Source: Alkalinema sp. CACIAM 70d (GTDB lineage: Bacteria; Cyanobacteriota; Cyanobacteriia; Leptolyngbyales; Leptolyngbyaceae). From it: a stretch of 46,018 nt of DNA. The notes beneath the pieces were generated by a model. It worked only from the letters and a program-made list of their open reading frames with translations. It made no database searches and was not told the origin of the DNA. This document shows positions 8,752-17,001 of the stretch, piece by piece (the stretch's first letter is position 1; each line of letters starts with the position of its first letter). The DNA lies in contig MUGG01000013.1 in the NCBI GenBank assembly GCA_002148405.1, positions 1 through 46,018 on the forward strand, read 5' to 3'. Position numbers and translations under genes: made by a program.

Positions 8752-8847
8752 GACCTTCATCAAACCCACGACTTTCACCAAACCCACTTTCACCAAACCC
8801 ACTTTCACCAAACCCACTTTCACCAAACCCACAACCTTCATCAAACT
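8752..8847. repeat. 15-bp tandem repeat (minisatellite) after the helicase gene
   Basis: Four perfect direct copies of TTTCACCAAACCCAC lie at 8773-8787, 8788-8802, 8803-8817 and 8818-8832, flanked by diverged copies (CCTTCATCAAAC) at about 8755 and 8835. The array begins only 12 bp after the helicase stop. The 15-bp period keeps both strands open (GFGES repeats on the minus strand), but no real gene is supported here. Confidence 0.9.
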
Positions 8848-9098
8848 TACTATGCAAATGCGACTCATGCAGAAGGTATGCACTTCGACCAGAATTTGAG
8901 GATTTCGGACACTGTTTCCGAGGCTGAGAGCTTGAAAGATTGTCCAACGGCGTCAGTTTTGAAAATTCTTTGAAAAATAGCGATAAGTTGTTAGAATTTT
9001 GTTTTTTTAGACGCTTCAGCAAGATGGAGAACTCGAGTAGATTGTTCCTCAAGAGCCAAGATGCGGTAATTTGGTAACACCTGCTTTCTAGCCTTCCC

Positions 9099-11522
9099 AT
9101 GCAGCAACTTCATCATTCTTTGAGTCTCACCACCCAGGGTCACAAGGAGGTTGAACGACAGCTTAGACAAAAACAGTGGACGATTCATCAATTAGCCGAA
9201 GCGGCTTTGGTGAATGTTGCGATCGTCAATCGGTTTCAAGCGGAAGAGCCAGTAGACCACGGTAGCTTTGTGCGTTTATGCGCAGTGTTGAATATTCCGT
9301 GGGAAGCTGTCACTGAGCGATCTGATCCATGTACCCTGCGTTTATTCTCATCCGGTGCTCAACAACGAGATGATTTAGATGCAAGCCTATCCACTGGCAC
9401 AGTATGTTTGTTTCGAAGAATTCAGCACCATTGCCGCAATAAAATCTTGTCGCAATATCGCAAAATTCGCTTACTCAATCAGAAATTAATTGATATCGAT
9501 CAACTGTACGTTGATGTTTATTTATTAGAAACCTCTGCCCGATCGCAGGATTGTCAATCCTTGGGACGTTGGAGCGTCCGGCAATCAAGTTTTGTAGTAG
9601 CCAATGACCAGTCCCATCTACTCATTCTTGGCAAACCGGGTTCAGGCAAGACGACACTCCTCCAACAATTTGCCACGGCATGCTGTAACGGAAACTTTAA
9701 ACCTGATTTAATTCCAGTTTGGATTGATCTGCGTCAAGTTGATCAGTCAAATTGGCATTTTCTAAATTTTCTCCTAGTGGCGATGGATTTATATCCCCCA
9801 GCACCAAATTCTCAAGAACGCATTCAGGCCAGAAATCAACTGAATGCTCTACTGATTCAGGGCAAACTTCTGATTTTGCTGGATGGTTTGGATGAGGTGC
9901 CTATTGCATTTCGCAAAAAGGTGCAAGATCAAATCTGTTGGTTATTGCAACATCCAGTCTATCGCAAAAACCATGTCATTCTGAGTTGTCAAACGCCCTC
10001 GATCGGCCTTTTACAAAATCACTTATTTACAACCGTTAAAATTGCTGATTTGAACGATCGACAAGTCGAAAAATTTGTCAAAGCTTGGTCGCAAACGGTG
10101 ATTGATTCTCAAGGCAAAATTGATCATCAGTGGCAATATTTTTTAAAACTGGTTGCCCATACCCTGGCTAGCCAAGACCTGACGACCACCCCGCTTCTGT
10201 TAGGTCTCGCCTGTTGGATCTTTGAAAATACTGGAGAACTCCCCCACCAGGTTTCCCAATTCTATGAACAGGCGATCGGGTTGCTGCTGACTAATTGGCG
10301 TCAGCAACCTCAAGATTCATCTAGCTTAGGCTTGAAGCGTGCCCAGTCTCAGATTTACCAGAAGCTCACCGTTCACGATCGTAAGCAAATCTTGATGGAA
10401 ATTGCGATTCAGAAAATTGAGAAGACTCCGAATTTTGTCCTATTTAATCAGACAGAAATCGTCAATCACATTACTCAAACCCTACAGTTGAATCATTATC
10501 GTGACGGACTAGCAGTTTTGCACACGATCGCAGCACAACAGGGACTGTTGACTGAGCAGGCCAATCATCAATGGTCATTTTCTCACCTCACTTTTCAGGA
10601 ATATTTCATTACACAATGGCTGTTATCATTACCCCTCGCTCAACTGGCTGAAAAAATCACCAGTCAACCTTGGCAACAGACTATCGAGCAAATTGTGCGC
10701 TCCCAGAAACAGGCCGATTCCTTGATCAAGGTGATTAAACAAGCCATTGATCAAATGGTAGCTCAGGATGCTCAACTCCAAACCTTTCTCGATTGGGTCA
10801 ATCAGAAGACAAATACCCTTGCAGCGCCCTACAAGCCAGCTGCGGTGCGAATGTTTTATCTAGGGCTGGCGCTTGCGTTGACTGGCGCTCCTAGCCATGA
10901 TTTGGCCCGTGCTCGTGCTCTGGATGCCGCTTTGGCGATCGATGTAACGTTGGATTTGGATTTCGACTTCAATTTGGATTTAGACTTTGCCCTCGTCCGT
11001 GTTCTCGCCCGTGCCCTCGATTTTGACTTCGATCGTGCCCTCGCCTTGGCCCGTGCCCTCGCCCGTGCCCTTGATTGTACCTTGGCATTAGTTCATGCCC
11101 CAGCCCTAGCACTGGATTGTGCCCTCGATGGTACCCTCGCGATCGACCTAATCCGCGCTTTAGACTGTGCCCTCGATTGCACCCGTACCCTTGCCCCGGA
11201 ACTCACTTGTTATTTAGAACATCACAAAGCAGCCATTCTTACCGCCGATCAGGGAGGGGTCGATACATTTTTAATTTGGTGGCAAGCCCACGGCCAAAGT
11301 TGGATCGAGCAATTACGGTGGGTGATGATCGAATATCGCAACATCGGTCATGCTTGGCAATTCAATCGACAACAGCAAGACAGCCTCCAGCAATACGAGC
11401 AGGCTAATCAGTTTCTTGTACAATTGCTAAAAATTACAGGCGCAGTCAGTCAAGAAACTAGACAACAGATTGAAGCGACCCTGTTGCTCCCGATCGAGGT
11501 TGTTGGTCAATCCGTAAATTAG
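9099..11522 (+). CDS. NACHT-domain NTPase (STAND family) with N-terminal HTH-like region and dipeptide-repeat C-terminus
   Basis: 807 residues. Residues 12-75 look like a small helix-turn-helix (KQWTIHQLAEAALVNVAIV, RFQAEE, FVRLCAVLNIPWEAV). Residues 105-150 match the helical segment that precedes NACHT in cyanobacterial proteins (CRNKILSQYRKIRLLNQK, IDQLYVDVYLLE). The NACHT ATPase follows: Walker A GKPGSGKTT (178-186), Walker B LLILLDGLDEVP (257-268) and a sensor-like CQTPS. Helical winged-helix/NACHT-associated segments run to about 560 (FSHLTFQEYF motif). Residues about 590-705 are a low-complexity repeat of LA, RA, LD and FD pairs, then a helical end with WIEQLRWVMIEYR. NACHT proteins are nucleotide-driven oligomerising sensors; bacterial bNACHT proteins include anti-phage defenders. 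The effector and ligand here are unknown. Confidence 0.88.
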   Translation: MQQLHHSLSLTTQGHKEVERQLRQKQWTIHQLAEAALVNVAIVNRFQAEEPVDHGSFVRLCAVLNIPWEAVTERSDPCTLRLFSSGAQQRDDLDASLSTGTVCLFRRIQHHCRNKILSQYRKIRLLNQKLIDIDQLYVDVYLLETSARSQDCQSLGRWSVRQSSFVVANDQSHLLILGKPGSGKTTLLQQFATACCNGNFKPDLIPVWIDLRQVDQSNWHFLNFLLVAMDLYPPAPNSQERIQARNQLNALLIQGKLLILLDGLDEVPIAFRKKVQDQICWLLQHPVYRKNHVILSCQTPSIGLLQNHLFTTVKIADLNDRQVEKFVKAWSQTVIDSQGKIDHQWQYFLKLVAHTLASQDLTTTPLLLGLACWIFENTGELPHQVSQFYEQAIGLLLTNWRQQPQDSSSLGLKRAQSQIYQKLTVHDRKQILMEIAIQKIEKTPNFVLFNQTEIVNHITQTLQLNHYRDGLAVLHTIAAQQGLLTEQANHQWSFSHLTFQEYFITQWLLSLPLAQLAEKITSQPWQQTIEQIVRSQKQADSLIKVIKQAIDQMVAQDAQLQTFLDWVNQKTNTLAAPYKPAAVRMFYLGLALALTGAPSHDLARARALDAALAIDVTLDLDFDFNLDLDFALVRVLARALDFDFDRALALARALARALDCTLALVHAPALALDCALDGTLAIDLIRALDCALDCTRTLAPELTCYLEHHKAAILTADQGGVDTFLIWWQAHGQSWIEQLRWVMIEYRNIGHAWQFNRQQQDSLQQYEQANQFLVQLLKITGAVSQETRQQIEATLLLPIEVVGQSVN

Positions 11523-11708
11523 CAGAATCAGCAAATTAGTAGGTTAGTGAGTCCAGCGCGAAGGACAAATCGCAGTAGACAAAAGGCTTCCCAATATCCC
11601 CAGATCTGTGCAACCATCAGCGGATCCTGACCCAGGATCCAAAAACTCCTGCCTGATTCAGTACCTCAGGTAACAGAGCAGTTAGGATAAGGATTAGTTA
11701 AACTTTCT

Positions 11709-12128
11709 ATGGAACTGAACAAGGCGATCGCTGTGACCTCTGCAACTTCAACTCCCCAACCCACTGAAACCGTAGAACTCGCTCCCAGCTACAAAATTCC
11801 GATCGTGTTACTCCTAGCTGGATTTGCAGGACTGTTTGTCCAAGTTTGGGTCGGCCTACCCATCTTCGTCTTTGGCCTTTTTCTTTTGATTCAAACAGCA
11901 AGCCTGCGCCTGACTTTTACGGCTACGGATTTGGATGTCTATCGCGGAGAAACTCGCATTCGCCGATTTCCCTATCGCGAGTGGCAAAATTGGGAAATTT
12001 TCTGGTCGCCGATCCCGATTCTGTTCTATTTCAAGGAAGTCAATAGTATCCACTTTCTCCCGATTTTATTTAACCCGCAACAATTGCGAACCTGTCTAGA
12101 GCAGCGTTGTCCCAGAATCAATCCTTAA
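11709..12128 (+). CDS. DUF3119 family protein
   Basis: 139 residues. After a Thr/Pro-rich N-terminus come two closely spaced hydrophobic segments (about residues 28-48 and 52-66), then a soluble domain with LRLTFTATDLDVYRGETRIRRF, YREWQNWEIFWSPIPILFYF and SIHFLPILFNPQQL. This pattern is that of DUF3119, a conserved protein of cyanobacteria and chloroplasts with unknown function. The preceding ATG at 11709 is the only sensible start. A DUF3086 gene follows 36-60 bp later and plsY lies further down, a recurring cyanobacterial grouping, so a link to membrane lipid metabolism is possible but only inferred. Confidence 0.85.
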   Translation: MELNKAIAVTSATSTPQPTETVELAPSYKIPIVLLLAGFAGLFVQVWVGLPIFVFGLFLLIQTASLRLTFTATDLDVYRGETRIRRFPYREWQNWEIFWSPIPILFYFKEVNSIHFLPILFNPQQLRTCLEQRCPRINP

Positions 12129-12188
12129 GTTACACCAGGGTTCCCTTCCGCCAATTTATTAAAGTTGTCCTACTTAAATTCCGATCGT

Positions 12189-13424
12189 ATGCCTTCCGAC
12201 GCTATGCCTTCCGACCTTCCTTCTGACGAACTTCAGCCGTTCCATCCATCTAAACCAGATCCTGCGTCAGCGGTTGGTGCAGCATCCTCTGAAACGATGT
12301 CAAGTTCCAAGGAGGCTGAGCCATCTGAACTAACGCAATCTGAACTGGCGCAATCGAGTTCTGCCCCCTTTCAGCCTGAGCAATCTGGTTTTGCAACGTT
12401 GCAGTCTGAGCAATCCGAGCCGGATGTTTTGGAACCCGTTGTTCAAGGTTTGGCCCAGGAGCAAGTACGCTTGGAGGCAGCCGTCCAGGCCCTGAAAGCA
12501 GACCTTGGAGATTTAGAAGCCAAGCGCGATCGGCTGCAAACGGAAATTGCTGAATCCCAGGATTATTTGGCGAAATTTGTTCAGGATGCCCTAGGGGATT
12601 TGGAACGGCGCAAACATACGCTGCACCTCTCGATCGAACAGCTAGAACGGCGGCAGGAGCGGATTCGGGAGGAGATGCGCAGTACCTTTGCTGGGTCGTC
12701 CCAAGAAATTGCCATTCGAGTGCAGAGTTTTAAGGATTACCTCGTCGGTAGTCTAGAGGATTTAGTCGCGGCAGCCCAAAAGCTGGAGATAGGCCGACCG
12801 GAACCGGAAGTGGTGTCTTCCACCCCGACCCCGATCGCCACAGCGCCTGAAGTGCTAGAAGACCCGCAGTTTTCTGAGCCGCTGTATGAAAAACAAACGG
12901 AGAAAATTAAGCGGGTCATTACCCTCTTTCGCAACGAGCCAGATTACTATGGCCCGACCTGGAAACTGCGGCGCACCTTTGAATCCATCCATGCAGAACG
13001 GACGAATGATTGGTTCTTCACCCAAGGCGGTCGAGGATCCATTCGTAGCTTAGGGTCACGATTGCAGAATATTTTAGTAGCCTCAGCGGTCATTTCGATT
13101 TTGTATAACTTGTATGGGGACAAGCTGCGCCCATTAGTCCTAGCCAATAGTCCAGAGCGTTTGGGAGAGTGGCGACGGGGTTTACAGGATTGCTTAGGAC
13201 TGCGGCGGGATGACTTTGGGGCCGATCGGGGCGTGACGTTGTTTGAAGCACCGGAACCGTTGATTGCTCGCGCCGATCGGCTGCAAAAAGATCAAAAGAT
13301 GCCGCTGATTATCATTGACGAAGCGGAAGAATTTGTGAACTTGGCTTTGCTCCAGTTTCCGTTGTGGCTAGCGTTTGCAGGCGATCCTCAGAAGCAAGTA
13401 GTTCAGCAAGCTTATTTTTATTAA
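12189..13424 (+). CDS. DUF3086 family protein
   Basis: 411 residues from ATG 12189; a TTG at 12165 would add eight residues and neither start has a good ribosome-binding site. The first 95 residues are low-complexity (Ser, Glu, Gln, Pro; repeated SELAQS and PEQS-like units). Residues about 100-170 form a coiled coil (LEAKRDRLQTEIAESQDYL, LERRKHTLHLSIEQLERRQ). The conserved C-terminal domain (KRVITLFRNEPDYYGPTWKL, FFTQGGRGSIRSLGSRLQN, FGADRGVTLFEAPEPLI, PLIIIDEAEEFVNLALLQFP) is DUF3086, which is restricted to cyanobacteria and of unknown function. It is co-directional with DUF3119 and probably in its operon. Confidence 0.85.
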   Translation: MPSDAMPSDLPSDELQPFHPSKPDPASAVGAASSETMSSSKEAEPSELTQSELAQSSSAPFQPEQSGFATLQSEQSEPDVLEPVVQGLAQEQVRLEAAVQALKADLGDLEAKRDRLQTEIAESQDYLAKFVQDALGDLERRKHTLHLSIEQLERRQERIREEMRSTFAGSSQEIAIRVQSFKDYLVGSLEDLVAAAQKLEIGRPEPEVVSSTPTPIATAPEVLEDPQFSEPLYEKQTEKIKRVITLFRNEPDYYGPTWKLRRTFESIHAERTNDWFFTQGGRGSIRSLGSRLQNILVASAVISILYNLYGDKLRPLVLANSPERLGEWRRGLQDCLGLRRDDFGADRGVTLFEAPEPLIARADRLQKDQKMPLIIIDEAEEFVNLALLQFPLWLAFAGDPQKQVVQQAYFY

Positions 13425-13484
13425 GCAGTGATAAATCTGCGGCAACCGTGAATCCATTCCAGAATTTCCTGGAAACTAGATCAG

Positions 13485-14063
13485 CTACACTGTTAAAACT
13501 CCCGCCAGATTTAATACAAATCCCGGCATGAGTTCCGTGGCCGACAGTTCTGTAGGTTGGTTCAGCACGTCGATCGGTTGGTCGGCGCGATAGATTTCCA
13601 CGGTTTGCGTCTCTGGATCGATCAACCAGCCGAGTTGGCAGCCATTTTCCAGATATTCCTGCATTTTCAGCCGTAGATCCTCAATTTCATCGGAGGGCGA
13701 CTTCAACTCCACGACAAAATCAGGGCAGAGGGGAACCCATTTTTGGCGTTGTTCCGGGGTCAGGGCGTCCCAGCGGGATTGACTGATCCAAGCAGCATCC
13801 GGCGATCGAATAGCACCATTGGGCAACCGAAATCCGGTGGATGAATCGAATGCGACTCCCCGTTGAGCTTGGTCACTCCAATTTTCTAGTCGGGCAGAAA
13901 GTTTAATATTACGCCGTCCCGTTTCTCCACCCGTCAACGACATAATGACCAGTCCTCCTCGGGCGGTGCGTTCAAACTTCAGGTCACGGTTGTGGTGACA
14001 AATTTGCTCAAATTGATCGTCCGTCAATTCAAGCGTGGGACGGAGATTAATGGTGACAACCAT
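13485..14063 (-). CDS. Uma2 family PD-(D/E)xK endonuclease-like protein (second copy)
   Basis: 192 residues. Motifs are ELTDDQFEQICHHNRDLKFE at the N-terminus, GRRNIKLSARLENW, RSPDAAWISQSRWDAL with the catalytic aspartate, and CPDFVVELKSPSDEIEDLRL with the ExK catalytic pair complete. The tail with LGWLIDPETQTVEIYRADQP is also typical. It is from a different subgroup than the Uma2 gene at 470-1057, as the texts share little outside the motifs. It lies on the opposite strand between DUF3086 and plsY, so it looks inserted into that cluster. Its role is unknown. Confidence 0.9.
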   Translation of the reverse strand: MVVTINLRPTLELTDDQFEQICHHNRDLKFERTARGGLVIMSLTGGETGRRNIKLSARLENWSDQAQRGVAFDSSTGFRLPNGAIRSPDAAWISQSRWDALTPEQRQKWVPLCPDFVVELKSPSDEIEDLRLKMQEYLENGCQLGWLIDPETQTVEIYRADQPIDVLNQPTELSATELMPGFVLNLAGVLTV

Positions 14064-14312
14064 GGCTCGGATCTCCTAGGGCAGCGCAGTGCGGTGATTC
14101 CTCAAGTTTAACCTGAAGGCATTCTGACTGTGCCAGTCTTGCCACCTAGGCCCGTACCGAACCATCCTCAAATCGTCGCTAGGAAATCCAAGCAAATTGT
14201 CCTGAAGGTGAGACAATTTATCACCATGGAGACCTCAGGCGGCAGCAAACAGCCCATGAATCTTTCCATGCCTTAGTGAATAAATCTCTTTGTTCTGACT
14301 TGGTGAATTGCC

Positions 14313-15080
14313 ATGACTGCTTGGTTGTTGGTTGCCTTAACCTTGGTGATTGCTTACTTGTTGGGTTCGATTCCGACGGGATACCTGTTTGGCAAATGGC
14401 TGAAGGGCATTGATATCCGCCAAGTCGGATCAGGGTCAACGGGGGCAACCAATGTTTTACGTACCCTAGGGAAAAAAGCAGGGGCTACGGTCTTGGCGAT
14501 CGATGTTCTGAAGGGGGTTTTAGCGGTTTGTGCGGTCTATGGGTTGTATGCCTGGTTTAGCCAAACGAGTTGCCAACTGGATGGGGCAAGCTGGCAAGCA
14601 ATTAATGAAGCAACCCTTGCGTTTAATGCTGGTCAAGGGGTGAATGCCACGTTACCTGAACCGCAAATGCAATGCCTGAAGTTATCGCTTGCAGCGCCTT
14701 GGGTGGTTGTGGGTGCAGGACTGTTGACAATTTTAGGTCATAGTAAATCCATATGGTTGGGTTTCACAGGCGGAAAATCCGTTGCGACCAGCTTGGGGGT
14801 ACTGTTGGCCATGAGCCCGATCATTGGACTGAGTGCCTTTGGTGTGTTTCTGATTTCGATCGCTTTGACCCGCATCGTTTCTATTAGCTCGATCGCAGCA
14901 GCAATCGGTGCCATGGTTTTAATGGTAATTTTTCAGCAGCCCATTGCCTATTGTTTATTAGCGATCGCGGGAGGCATTTATGTGATTTGGCGACATCGAT
15001 CGAATATTCAACGATTGCTGGCGGGAACGGAACCGAAAATTGGTCAGAAAGTGAAGGACAATACGGAAACCTCTGTCTAG
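14313..15080 (+). CDS. plsY: Glycerol-3-phosphate acyltransferase PlsY
   Basis: 255 residues. PlsY is the integral membrane enzyme that moves an acyl group from acyl-phosphate to glycerol-3-phosphate, the first step in phosphatidic acid synthesis. The three conserved motifs are visible: GSIPTGYLFGKWLKGIDIR with GSGSTGATNVLRTLGKKAG (residues about 18-57), GHSKSIWLGFTGGKSVATSLG (about 142-162), and the later loop near VSISSIAAAIGA. The protein is about 40-50 residues longer than most PlsY: residues about 82-127 form an inserted loop with two cysteines between the second and third membrane segments. It follows the DUF3119/DUF3086 genes. Confidence 0.95.
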   Translation: MTAWLLVALTLVIAYLLGSIPTGYLFGKWLKGIDIRQVGSGSTGATNVLRTLGKKAGATVLAIDVLKGVLAVCAVYGLYAWFSQTSCQLDGASWQAINEATLAFNAGQGVNATLPEPQMQCLKLSLAAPWVVVGAGLLTILGHSKSIWLGFTGGKSVATSLGVLLAMSPIIGLSAFGVFLISIALTRIVSISSIAAAIGAMVLMVIFQQPIAYCLLAIAGGIYVIWRHRSNIQRLLAGTEPKIGQKVKDNTETSV

Positions 15081-15184
15081 ACGACCCACGCCTAGTCCAT
15101 GCCCTCAATCTCCCCACTACACGCCGCTGTGCTAGAAATCGGAAAAACTTTGACAGCATTTGACTGAATTCTCCCCTTTTAAGG

Positions 15185-15268
15185 GCAGGAATCGCATCTG
15201 TAGTATTAATCAATCGATTCGGTATTAGAGATCGCAGGAGATTGCTAGAGATCTCCTGCGATTCCTGC
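15185..15268. other. Two overlapping inverted repeats (mutually exclusive hairpins)
   Basis: A 12-bp perfect stem pairs 15231-15242 (ATCGCAGGAGAT) with 15251-15262, with an 8-nt loop. A second 12-bp perfect stem pairs 15185-15196 (GCAGGAATCGCA) with 15257-15268. They share 15257-15262, so only one can form at a time. No T-run follows. It lies between plsY and the collagen-like gene, in a 391-bp non-coding gap. Confidence 0.75.
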
Positions 15269-15471
15269 ATCGATCGGTCAATCAATGCTCCATCCCCTTG
15301 CATAAGTTGGAGAGTGCTTTAAGTAGATCTTCGTAATTCCTTCGGTGAACAATTTCGCAGGGGAAGCCGTCATCTTAATCCAACAGAAACCTATTCCAGG
15401 GATTGCCCTGCTTTTGGGCTACACGATCGCTGGGGTTCGTGCTTGGGTTGCTCTCACGTTTGACTCGATCT

Positions 15472-16983
15472 ATGAAATACCTCCAGTTGCTTGGGTTCAG
15501 TACTGCCCTCAGTGCGACCCTGTTGACAAGCTTTATTCCGAGCGCGATCGCCCGTACAGAAATTTTTGGACAGCCAGGACGGGATGGCCTCTCTGGCCGC
15601 AGTGGCCGCAGTGGCGAGGATGGCCGCAGTCAATCCATTCAACTCACCAATGACCCACAACTGCTAGATATGTCGGGAACGAATGGTGAAAACGGCGAAA
15701 ACGGTGGCTCTGGCGAAGATGCCCAACATTGCTACTCGGCCCACGATGTTCCTTATAACTTACAAGGAGCGCAGGGCGGGGATGGGGGTAATGGCGGCAA
15801 TGGCGGTAATGGCGGTAATGGCGGCAACGTGACAATCTTTTTGAGTGAACTGGCGCAACTGCGGAACCTGCAACTGCGCAATTCCGGTGGAATGGGCGGG
15901 CAAGGTGGACGGGGTGGACAAAACGGACGAGGCTGCCAACCCTACAAGCTCACCTGGACGATCGAGATTTGCGAATGGGCGTTAATGCGTCGGTCTCGCA
16001 AGGATGCCAATGCCAGTTGGCAGGAAGTGGAACGCGAAAAGCAAGACTGCGAAGAATCAGGCCACAAATCCTACGAACATGACAATGAAACTTACGAATA
16101 TCGCTGGGATCATCGTGGCGTAGTTGATCACGATCGCTACTATGCAGAAGCGGGGCCAGCGGGAAGGCCGGGGCAGGATGGGAGCCGGGGAGCGAATGGC
16201 AGCTATGGAACCGTATCTGTTGTACCGGGGGTGCAGATTCCCCAGGAAACTCTCACGGTACAAGCACCGATCGCGCAGATTCAGGGCCAATCGATCGGGC
16301 TTTTGAAAAATAATTGGCTGAACAAAACAGATTTAAATCAATACTTGGCTCCCGGCTCGAATGTTTCTGGGGAATATCAACTGCTGCAAACGGTGCGGAA
16401 TCAGTTTCAAGTGGAGTGGAAAACCAATAAATCCATCGATCTCCTTGGTAATCCAGCGATCACGGCCCGTATCGACAAGATCGGGGATTTATCGTTCCAA
16501 ATTCCGGGTCACTTAGAATACCGGAATACTCGTAATGATAAAGGATACAAAATTGAAATTGTCAATGGAATTGCACCGGAACGACTCAAACAAATCAAGT
16601 TTCGGGGCTTCGATCAATTTAAAGACGCTCGCAACTTTGCGCTGATCGATGAAGGTAAATTAATGCAGGAAATTACCAGTCTGGAGATACAAATCAAGGT
16701 CAGCGATGGCAAGCAAACGATCGCGGATACCTATGCCATTAACAATATCAATAGCAAGTTATCTACCTCAAACGCCATAACCATTTTAGGCGATATTTAT
16801 AAACTCCAACTCAGTGATAAATTTACACCGTTGCTCCAACCGGGTAAACCGCTCACCTATATCATCACCACAATGCAGACTACTCGATCGGAAGCGACCT
16901 ATCAATCCCAAATGCGGGTAAAACAAGTGGTTGATCAAGTGACTTTTCCCACGGTGGAATATTTGAGCAACCCCCAGAATTGA
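15472..16983 (+). CDS. Secreted collagen-like (Gly-X-Y) repeat protein
   Basis: 503 residues from ATG 15472, which starts a good signal peptide (MKYLQLLGFSTALSATLL, cleaved near IARTEI); the frame is open from 15403 but the extra residues spoil the signal. Gly-X-X stretches occur at about residues 32-50 (GQPGRDGLSGRSGRSGEDG), 65-80, 95-117 (GGNGG units, with a tandem DNA repeat), 137-155 and 232-252 (AGPAGRPGQDGSRGANGSYG). They are split by non-repeat segments with paired cysteines (QPYKLTWTIEICEW, QDCEESGHK). The second half (about 260-503) is a beta-rich globular part. It is probably an exported surface or matrix protein. It is convergent with the cyclase gene, ending 18 bp away. Confidence 0.8.
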   Translation: MKYLQLLGFSTALSATLLTSFIPSAIARTEIFGQPGRDGLSGRSGRSGEDGRSQSIQLTNDPQLLDMSGTNGENGENGGSGEDAQHCYSAHDVPYNLQGAQGGDGGNGGNGGNGGNGGNVTIFLSELAQLRNLQLRNSGGMGGQGGRGGQNGRGCQPYKLTWTIEICEWALMRRSRKDANASWQEVEREKQDCEESGHKSYEHDNETYEYRWDHRGVVDHDRYYAEAGPAGRPGQDGSRGANGSYGTVSVVPGVQIPQETLTVQAPIAQIQGQSIGLLKNNWLNKTDLNQYLAPGSNVSGEYQLLQTVRNQFQVEWKTNKSIDLLGNPAITARIDKIGDLSFQIPGHLEYRNTRNDKGYKIEIVNGIAPERLKQIKFRGFDQFKDARNFALIDEGKLMQEITSLEIQIKVSDGKQTIADTYAINNINSKLSTSNAITILGDIYKLQLSDKFTPLLQPGKPLTYIITTMQTTRSEATYQSQMRVKQVVDQVTFPTVEYLSNPQN

Positions 16984-17001
16984 CGGAGGAGGCAATTGCC
17001 C

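Noticed and set aside
8752..8847. Possible CRISPR array
   Set aside because: Repeats are 15 bp directly adjacent, with no spacers.
8731..8973. Open frame on + strand with HQTHF repeats, and 8663-9100 on the - strand with GFGES repeats
   Set aside because: Both arise from the 15-bp tandem repeat, whose period is a multiple of three; there is no start site, no family match, and one overlaps two real genes.
11075..11407. Long alternative frame within the NACHT gene
   Set aside because: It is a by-product of the GCC/CTC-rich repeat; the NACHT frame has motifs throughout.
7247..11522. Helicase plus NACHT as a two-gene defence system
   Set aside because: They are 358 bp apart with a repeat between, the helicase has its own promoter and its family is widespread and free-standing; linkage is not supported by the sequence alone.
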